64,000 nt of DNA from Nephrocerus scutellatus (Eukaryota > Arthropoda > Insecta > Diptera > Pipunculidae). Where the stretch lies: positions 75,812,816 through 75,876,815 of the forward strand of contig OX352764.1 of the NCBI GenBank assembly GCA_947095585.1. Reading direction: 5' to 3'. A program made the translations under genes and the position numbers. Below, one piece after another: positions 56,905 to 64,000 of the stretch (position 1 is the first letter of the stretch; the number at the start of each line of letters is the position of its first letter). The notes under the pieces were generated by a model, which did not search any database, was not told the origin of the DNA, and saw only the letters and a list, made by a program, of their open reading frames with translations.

Positions 56905-58112
56905 AATGTTAAGTAATTCGATAAAGATGATGTCGTGGAATGCAAGAGGTATCAATAATAAGAGTGTTGATTTTTTCGACTTTCGGCGTTAGGAAATAAG
57001 GGAAAGAAAAAGATGAGATGATGCGTGTCTTAAATGACTGCAGATCATATAAATGTTGAAACACAGAATCGGGCAATTCATTCCACATTCCGCTGTCAAA
57101 GTCAGCATTTAACGTGCTTAACATACGTTGTTGTTCAAGTTCCACTTGCGACGAAGAGGGGCGTGCAGAAAGCGTGAAATCATATGAAGAGCTTAAGAGT
57201 GCTGTCGTCAGCGAAATAATGGATTGGATTTGAAGTTACGGATAGGAGATCATTAATGAAAATCAGAAAGAGTGTCGGAGACAAAACAGAGCCTTGGGAA
57301 ACACCAGCGTTTATGCGGTGAATCCGACCTGAATTGAACGGTCAGAAATGTAGTTACTAGTCCAATCGAGCAGGGTGTTATTAGTTCCATAGGCATTCAT
57401 TTTCGAAAAAAAGAGCTTGATGCCAGACTCTGTCAAATTCCTTGGAAATATTGAGTGCAACAACTTTACTTTCACCAAATTTGTGAATTGACTTGTTCCA
57501 CTTTTCAGTGAGATAAGCCATCAGGTCACCTGTAGAACGTTTCCTACGAAAACCATACTGCTGGTCACTAAGGATTTCACGTGATTCAAGGTATTGCATA
57601 AGCTTACGATTGATCATGGCCATGACCTTGGAAAGTATAGATGTTAGCGCAATGGGTCGGTACGAGGAAAGAGATGACACTTCGCCTTTTTTAGGAACAG
57701 GCTGGATAAAGGCTGTTTTCCAATTCCTTGGGACGACTCCAGAAGAATAACAGAAATGGAAAAGTATGGGCAGTGGTAATGCTAACGTTGAATAACACCT
57801 CTTCAAAACTATAGCGGGAATGCCATCAGGCCCAGCAGATTTATGAATCTATCCACTTGACGAGTACGAAAGTAAATCTGTTCCATAGAGCATTCAACTC
57901 TTTCAAGTACAGGCGACGACAACGCGCTATCTGGTAGCGTAGAGCTAGCTGCGAAATGTTAAGCAAGCAGATTGGCCTTGTCTAAGGACCTGACAGTTGG
58001 AATGTCATTGTGTATGAGCGATGCAGTATTTTTAATTCGTTTCACGAATGACCAAAGATGTTTACTTCCTTTGGGACATTGAAGTATTTTTTGTCTCAGT
58101 TTTTGGTCATAG
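56905..58112 (-). pseudogene. L2/CR1-like LINE, minus copy with internal deletion
   Basis: From the right: text matching the pre-RT region (AAAAAATACTTCAATGTCCC at about 58080, inverted), HKSAGPDGIPAIVLKRC, WKTAFIQPVPKKGE, SSYRPIALTSILSKVM, LSDQQYGFRRKRSTGDL, VVALNISKEFDRVWHQALF (first RT Asp retained), SDRSIQV, INAGVSQGSVLSPTLF and YFADDSTL (catalytic FADD, about 57190). A deletion then joins to the ORF end (MWNELPDSVFQHLYDLQSFK). It is the only copy here with both catalytic RT boxes and the GVPQG-like block in order, but stops and shifts disable it. Confidence 0.85.
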
Positions 58113-60100
58113 TCGGATTTGGTTAAACCCATCCATAAGTTTTTCCCATAGTGAATACGTATGCTATAGATTAGATAGGCTAAACCAAAGAGGCAGTGGT
58201 GCTGCCATTGTAATAAAAAAAAGTATAAGACACAGCTTAGTTTTTTCAGTTAACCTGCAAGTAATTGAAAACATTGGAGTTGAAATATTTCACTAATGTA
58301 ACTCATTTACAAAAATATTTTCTATTTGTTTTCTTGGCGGACGTGCTACATCCCCCATCAAGAAAAGCCTTAAAAACGATATTAGGAAAATTATTTCCAT
58401 GAATGGCGAATTTATTGGCAAACTAGAAAAATACAGGAAAAAAATAAATCGTGGACTTGCTGACAGAGTAAACGAACTTAAAAATGCAGTTGACACTACA
58501 AAAATCGAAAAAATAATCAATAATTTAATTGTCAATAATATCGAGTTATCCGTTCCTAGGAAAAGTCAGGTAAATAACTGTGTTAAATTACCTGTGTATA
58601 TTTTAATTCTTATTAAAATAAGAAATTTACACAGAAGAAATTGGCAGAGATTTAGGCGACCTTCTTGCCGAGACTTTATGAACTATTTTAACAAACGCAT
58701 CAAACGCGAAATTCAGAAATTTAGAAACATAACTTTGAATACAAAGTTAAAGGACGAACACGGTAAGCCTTTTTGGAACGTTGTCAAAATTATGAAGAAA
58801 AAGCACGGAAATAAGGAAAAGGCCAATTTGTTAGCTGACGCTTTTTCTACCAACCATGTTGGTACAAATCTTTTTTGAGTATGGTTTTCACGATCAAATT
58901 ACATGTAATAATGTCGAACAATGAGTTCGAAAACGGAAATGAAAACGTGTATAACAACGAAAATATTACACAAAACATTGATACTGTTAGTTCTGAATAT
59001 ATTAAAGTTCTTATTTAAACATAAAAACAAGAAAATCAACAGTTATTGATGATATTAAAAATATATAGTTGAAGAATTTGCCGTCATGCTGATTTGAATT
59101 CATATCAACTTTGACGCTTGCTTGAAGCTGAATCACTTTCCTGACATATTGAAAAAACCAAAATTGTCCCAATTTTAAAACCTGGTAATCTGACATCCAA
59201 CTCAAGCAGTACAGGCAAATAAGTTTGCTTTGTATTTTAAGCAACATTTTTGAAAAAGGCTTAAAGAGATTTTGGTTTTAGACAGTTTCACTCCACATCT
59301 CACCAGTTCACCAGTTTAGTTAGCATATCATAACGAATTTCTAAAACAGAAAGTCTTGTTAGATGATGAAAAAACCTTCGACACCGGGGGCATAAAGGGC
59401 TATTGCACAAATTAATATATTTTAAGTTCCACTCATACTTATGCCTCTTTCGGTTAATTAAAACCGTATCCGAAACCTTACCCACGGATAGGCTACCAAA
59501 ATCGTGGTGTATGCTTTGCAAAAGAACGCCAAACCGAAACCAACAACGAACAACAAACTTAGAAACTAGTCTGCTTGATCTATCTTCGCAATATTGCTGA
59601 GTTAACGAAACCTTACCGGTCGATTGCCGATGGGTAGCAAAGTTATAGTGTCGGTTACAAAACCTTGCAAATAAAATGCAAATTCAAACCGTACCCTGGG
59701 TACAGTTTGCAAATAGAACGCCGAACCAAAACCACGAGAGAGACATTTTAACTGTACCCTGCAAATCGAAAGAGCTATTAATTAAAATTATTGGCAGCTC
59801 TCTGAGTGACCGCTGTTTTCGTGTGTACATCAAAAACGAATTTTCTATATACCGATGAGTCCGCTGCGATTCGCTAGTGAGGAAGTGGAATGGCAAAATT
59901 CAGTAAAATATCTAGGAATGTATCTTGACCAAAAACTATTATTTAGCGAACAGATTTCGAAAACCATTAAAAAATCAAATATGGCGATCAAAATGCTCTA
60001 CTCATTGATAAATCGAAAGTCTTTGTTATGCACCGAAAATAAAATACTAATCTCTAAGACCATTTACCCGCTTATAAATAGTCTTATTGTTTAATTCTAA
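58113..60100 (+). pseudogene. Jockey-like LINE pseudogene
   Basis: Endonuclease fragment: YRLDRLNQRGSGAAIVIKKS and VIENIGVEI (58165-58290). A 159-codon frame (58399-58878) holds LPVYILILIKIRNLHRRNWQ, NKRIKREIQKFRNI, KPFWNVVKIMKKK and NKEKANLLADAF, the linker before RT. Decayed RT follows: STVIDDIKN, QISLLCILSNIFEK and EKTFDT (first Asp block). Then, after a 314-bp insertion, SLSDRCFRVYIKNEFS, and finally the thumb VEWQNSVKYLGMYLDQKLLF with MAIKMLYSLINRKS (59855-60094). The YADD part is lost between 59850 and 59870. Dead. Confidence 0.8.
59454..59787. mobile_element. 314-bp unidentified insertion with 10-bp target duplication
   Basis: TTAATTAAAA stands at 59454-59463 and 59778-59787. The 314 bases between interrupt jockey-like RT codons. 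The insert contains an imperfectly duplicated module: CTTTGCAAAAGAACGCCAAACC and GTTTGCAAATAGAACGCCGAACC about 190 bases apart, each after a CCGTA(T/C)CC block. No terminal inverted repeat, ORF or pol III boxes are seen. Confidence 0.7.
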
Positions 60101-60432
60101 CTTGTTAAAATTGTAAAACAAGCTTATTATAAGCTTGTTACTACAAAATATGATTTAAATCAATAAATCTTAATATTACATTATAAATATTTTCAGAAGT
60201 AAGATATAATTTATCAAATCTCTGTAAATTGAGGGGTATTACTATTATAAGGTTTTTGGCTATTTATAAATAAAGAATCGAAATAAATATCAGACCCGGA
60301 ATTGCTTAACATTTATCATCATATTCTTGAAATTTGTACATACTTATGAATAAAGAAAGTAAATTATTTTCCTTATAAAATATTCTATTAACAACGATAT
60401 ATGAACTGATAAACAAATTTAAGAAAGGTACA

Positions 60433-61395
60433 AAGTTAGCCAAAGTTCCATTCCGGAATTCAATTTCATTTGGCTCAAAGCAAAAGTATATGAGCGCAAC
60501 ATCTACTGACACAAAACATCGTAAAAATTAAATCGTTATTGCGGGCGATTTCAATGTACTCAATTCTGGGTGGCTTCGCTATTCTGGCCAGACAACACCC
60601 AAAGGAAGGTGTGTTGAGTTATTCGCTGAGTTTTATAACCTTACTCAGCTTGTAAATGAGCCTACACCTGACATTGCAAAATACCCTTGATTTGGTCCTT
60701 ACCTCTCGTCCTGATAAATACTCCGTCAATGTATTATCGCCTCTAGGCTCGTCAGACCATTCTGTAGTATCAGCTAATTTCTCGTTAATAAACTCTCAAA
60801 AAACGGTATGGAAATGCGAGAAACCCAATTGGGACGGCCTTAAAAACTTCTTTGGGAGAATTAACTGGTCGCTATTGTTTCGCAATAGCAACGTGGATGC
60901 CGCCGCTGATCACAAACATCACACTTATTGATATGAGAGAATTTATACCTTCCATAAATAAGTTTGTTTAACCAAAGTAAGATGGATGGTATGACTCGAG
61001 TTGTAAAGAGGATTCTAGGATTAGAGAGGTATGCTTTCAGTTTTACCAAGCAAACCCTACTGAGGAAAACCAAACAAATTTTAAACGAGCCAGAAATGAT
61101 TGCAATGCCCATCTTCGGCGAGTCAAATTCGCCTACGACAAAAATTTGGAGATTTGGAGAAAGCAAAGCTGTTACACTCGATATTTCTAAGGGATTTGAC
61201 AGAGTTTGGCATCAATGTCTTTTGTCTAAAATGCGTTCTTATGGAGTCGATGAAAAACTGCTTCATTGGATTAGAAGCTGTCTTTTGGACCACTCAATTC
61301 AAGCTGTTTTGGACGGTTTCATGTCTAAGGTTCATTACTCAAATGCTGGCTTTCTCCAGGGCTCTGTTTTGTCCCCGACTCTCTTCCTCATTTTT
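60433..61395 (+). pseudogene. L2/CR1-like LINE, second plus copy, 5' part
   Basis: Endonuclease scraps (AGDFNVLNSGWL with the usual Asp retained, NTLDLVLTSRPDKY, LGSSDHSVVS) lead, after a deletion at about 61145, into RT: TLDISKGFDRVWHQCLLSKM, DHSIQAVLDGF, NAGFLQGSVLSPTLFLIF. The deletion removes the 620 bases corresponding to about 15000-15645 of the first copy. At 61395 a HINE interrupts the ORF, and it resumes at 62659. Confidence 0.85.
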
Positions 61396-61424
61396 AAATT
61401 CTCTATATTAACTTCACTTGCCCG

Positions 61425-61468
<44 letters not shown>

Positions 61469-62658
61469 CAAATCTTGTGATCAATTTTTAACCCACTTCC
61501 TACAGCCCGATTTTATTGAAATTTTGCACACATATATATCTCCTATGACAACACTTTTTATTAAAATTTGAGGACCCTCGGGCCGCGGGGTCGGGGGGCT
61601 CCTATACAAATATTTTAAAAAATTTACCCGATTTTTTTAAAATTTTATACAAATATGTATCTCCGCTGGAAAACACTTTTTGTGAAAATTTTGGAGAGAT
61701 CGGGCCCCTGGGTCGGGGCGGGGGGCACCCATACAAATTTTATGAAAAAAGTTCCCGATTTTCTTCAAATTTTAAACGCATGTGTATCTCCGATGGAAAA
61801 AACTTTTTGTAAATTTTTTGAAGCGATCGGGCCCCGGGGTCGGGGGCTCCCATACAAATTTGTTTTTATTTAATTATTAATTTTTTAACGCACTTCCTAA
61901 AACCCGATTTTCCTGAAACTTTGTACACATGTCTATTTCCAGCGACAATACTTTCTTTTAAAATTTGGAAGTCATCGGGCCCCGGGTTTGTGGGGCTCCC
62001 ATACAAATTTAAAATAAAAATTACCCGATTTTTTTCAAATTTTACACACATGTGTATACCCAATAAACAATACTTTTTCTAAAATTTGGTAGTGATCGGA
62101 CCCCGGGTTCGGCCGCAAGGCCCTTATACATTTTTTAATTTCTTATAGTGGCATCAGATTCTTTAATGACTGTGTGCGGTGTGTGCTGCGCAGTCGGCAT
62201 GGTTTTGGTGGTGGAGAGAGAGAGAGAGATAAATCTTAGCTCACGCACAAATGAACCCAGCAAATGAAACGAGAGATAAATGTTTTATGCTTAATTCAAC
62301 TTACTTACTTATTTACTGAATTGTATTTTTATTGATGTCTTTTTTTGTTGTCGATATCAACTTACAGATAGAACAAAAAGTTTTCACAATATTCTGTCAT
62401 TTCGCGTTTTCATAAATTAGTTCAGAGCAGTCAAAGAGTTCTCAAGAAAAATGCTCGTGTTTCTTATTTGCTCAGAGTATGAGCGTGCTTTAAGTGCTCA
62501 GAATAAAATGATCTGAGCATTTCCCATTTTAACATCTGATGTCAAATGTCTCTTTCGATGATTTTCTCCTACAATAAAAAAAAATGACCCAGGATCGATG
62601 AATTTCTGCGATTAGAAAATTTAGATGAAAAATTTTAATTTTTATGGGTTGTTTTTTT
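61396..62658 (+). mobile_element. HINE/DINE-1-like element, full-length reference copy (1263 bp)
   Basis: This copy interrupts a LINE ORF, so its ends are fixed: LINE text ...CTTCCTCATTTTT stops before AAATTCTCTATATTAAC and resumes after TTTTTATGGGTTGTTTTTTT with AATAATGATTTC. Parts: 5' subterminal repeat AAATTCTCTA; (GGCT)n tract, 61425-61468; five core units spaced ~120-150 bases, each with an ACACATGTGTAT-type palindrome and GGGCCCCGGG-type arms; a ~500-base body (GAGAGAGAGAGAG, TCAGAGCA/TGCTCAGA motifs); 3' subterminal repeat TTAGAAAATTTAGATG; hairpin AAAAATTTTAATTTTT; T-run. This is the layout of Helentron-associated (DINE-1-like) elements. No ORF, so non-autonomous. Confidence 0.88.
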
Positions 62659-63616
62659 AATAATGATTTCTTATCTGTGACTTCTAATCCAATTCACTCT
62701 TTCGCTGACGACAGCACTCTCGGCTTCTCATATAAGTTTGACGAACGTCCTTCCAATTCTTATGTGGAACTCAAACAACAACGTATGTTAAGGACGTTTA
62801 ATTCTGACCTAGATAGCATAATACAATGGGTAGAAAACAATCGAGTAGAATTTAACTTCCTTCCAAAACCCAATGCTGTCTCCTGTCGTCTAAACGAATC
62901 CTAAATCCCAAGCCTTTATCCATGAATGGCACTTTCATCGAGGAAACTGAAAATCTCTCGTTATGTGCGTTAACGACAAGCTTCGTTGGAATGACCACAT
63001 ATTTACCCTCGCCAAAAATGCTGCGAAATGTTTAGGTTTTCTAGCCCGGTGCAAGAAAGATTTCACTCCATCTGATCTGGCTACTATATACAAGTCTTTT
63101 ATTCGCCCTGAACTTGAGTAACATTGCCATATCTGATCTGGTGCGCCTAAAACTACTTTGCATCAGCTAGATAGAATAAAAAACCGCGCGATAAAACTTG
63201 TCGGTAACGAAAATATAGCGTAATCAATAGATACGCTTGAACACCGCATGTCACTGTCTTATCGCTTTTTCTACCAGCGGTGCTCAAGAGAAATAGCCAG
63301 CTGCATGCCACGTCTCCTTGAATTCAACCGCAATACTTGTAGCGCTCTAAATGCTCATCAGTTTACCCTCAAGCCCATCTTCGGTCGTACAGTTAAGTTC
63401 AGGGATTCGTTCTTCAGCCGTACAATACGTATGCGAAATGCTCTGCCAAGCTCTGTCTTCCCACATCAGTATGATCCACAGACATTCAAAACACAAGCTC
63501 ATAGACATCTCCTCTTTTCTCCTCCTTTTCTTCAACGCGCACGCTGTGCCAAGCATATAGCCGAGTATTATTAGTATGCGAACCCGTTTAAGCTTGCGCG
63601 AATTATAAAAAAAAAA
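62659..63616 (+). pseudogene. L2/CR1-like LINE, second plus copy, 3' part
   Basis: It resumes the RT with NDFLSVTSNPIHSFADDSTL (catalytic FADD, about 62701-62712), then ELKQQRMLRTFNSDLDSIIQ, decayed CVNDKLRWNDHIFTLAKNAA-type thumb text, SYRFFYQRCSREIASCMPRL, DSFFSRTIRMRNALPSSVFP and FKTQAHRHLLFSPPF. It terminates GCGCGAATTATAAAAAAAAA at 63616. Frames change several times. It supplies the 3' half missing from the copy at 13500. Confidence 0.88.
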
Positions 63617-64000
63617 TCATGTAGATAATTGCATTGTGTTACAAATTTAATTTCGTCGTTTTTCGCAAAAAGTTTTATATCGGTGCATATTTTTTTTATA
63701 TACATGATCTAATATAAAAATATCGAAATATCGAGTCGATAGGGAACTTTGAGATTTTTGTTTTTGTTGATAGCTTCTTTCAACCAATTCCACCACTTTG
63801 CTTTTGCAAAAAGCATAAAAAACGTTCAAACTGTGAGGAATTCTTGGTCCTTTTTAATATAATTAGCACACTCTATTACTTACTTTTACAAAATAAATGT
63901 TTACTATTTGTATATAAAACTTTATAATGTATTAACTACTTGTGTAACAATGTACATATCTTTTTTATCCAAAATTTATTAATGTATGATTGTCAAACTC
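63617..64000. other. AT-rich DNA, no gene seen
   Basis: Nothing assignable up to the window end. Confidence 0.45.

Noticed and set aside
60117..60139. AACAAGCTTA/TAAGCTTGTT palindrome as a terminator
   Set aside because: Rho-independent terminators do not apply in this eukaryotic setting, and there is no gene end except a dead LINE.
63647..63829. 60-codon minus frame at the window end
   Set aside because: Short, AT-compositional, no motifs.

Overview
The window is AT-rich, intron- and repeat-type eukaryotic DNA with no prokaryotic gene organisation. The transposon set (piggyBac, hAT, pogo, R1/LOA, jockey and RTE-like LINEs, insect-type Helitrons, DINE-1-like elements with a short-unit tandem core) points to an insect, most likely a higher dipteran with a repeat-heavy genome (tephritid- or muscid-like). 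That host call is an inference from family types only. No gene is complete except one transposase. The only plausible host coding sequence is a pair of spliced exons at 26669-26716 and 27388-27406, so much of the window may be intron or intergenic DNA of that gene.

Layout. 0.5-1.7 kb: DINE/HINE-type fragments and an R1/LOA RT relic. 4.39-7.42 kb: a degraded piggyBac with recognisable ends, containing a nested Helitron (5978-7252). 7.5-10.7 kb: minisatellite, SINE tail, HINE, and two RTE-like LINE pieces head to head. 13.1-18.9 kb: an R1/LOA RT relic, the longest L2/CR1-like LINE (endonuclease plus RT), three HINEs (two joined head to tail), and a pogo-like transposase relic split by a HINE. 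18.9-24.8 kb: mostly unassigned, with a tight hairpin, a C-rich minisatellite and a HINE. 24.8-26.2 kb: a SINE with a perfect target duplication, then HINEs. 26.6-27.8 kb: candidate host exons and 3' UTR. 29-34.5 kb: LINE fragments of four types. 36.8-42.3 kb: tRNA-Gly-like relic, hAT (GTF2IRD2-like) relic, SINEs, HINEs, a solo LTR. 44-49.3 kb: HINEs, a GC-rich island, the best RTE-like LINE. 49.5-52.3 kb: a near-intact hAT transposon with a 608-residue transposase and a perfect 8-bp target duplication. 54.5-64 kb: a HINE carrying a SINE scrap, an inverted L2/CR1-like LINE, a jockey-like LINE carrying a 314-bp unidentified insertion, and a second L2/CR1-like LINE split by a 1.26-kb HINE that fixes the HINE boundaries exactly.

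How the parts relate. The dominant repeat is one HINE family: subterminal inverted repeats (AAATTCTCTA / TAGAGAATTT), a tetranucleotide tract, a core of units of roughly 120-150 bp each carrying the palindrome ACACATGTGT and a GGGCCC-rich hairpin, then a terminal hairpin and poly-T. It inserts at T-runs and recurs at more than fifteen places. The tRNA-derived SINE shares its last ~45 bases with the RTE-like LINE, which suggests that LINE supplies its retrotransposition machinery. Relative ages follow from nesting: piggyBac is older than its Helitron; pogo and L2/CR1-like copies are older than the HINEs inside them; the hAT at 49.5 kb looks youngest because its ends, target duplication and ORF are all preserved.
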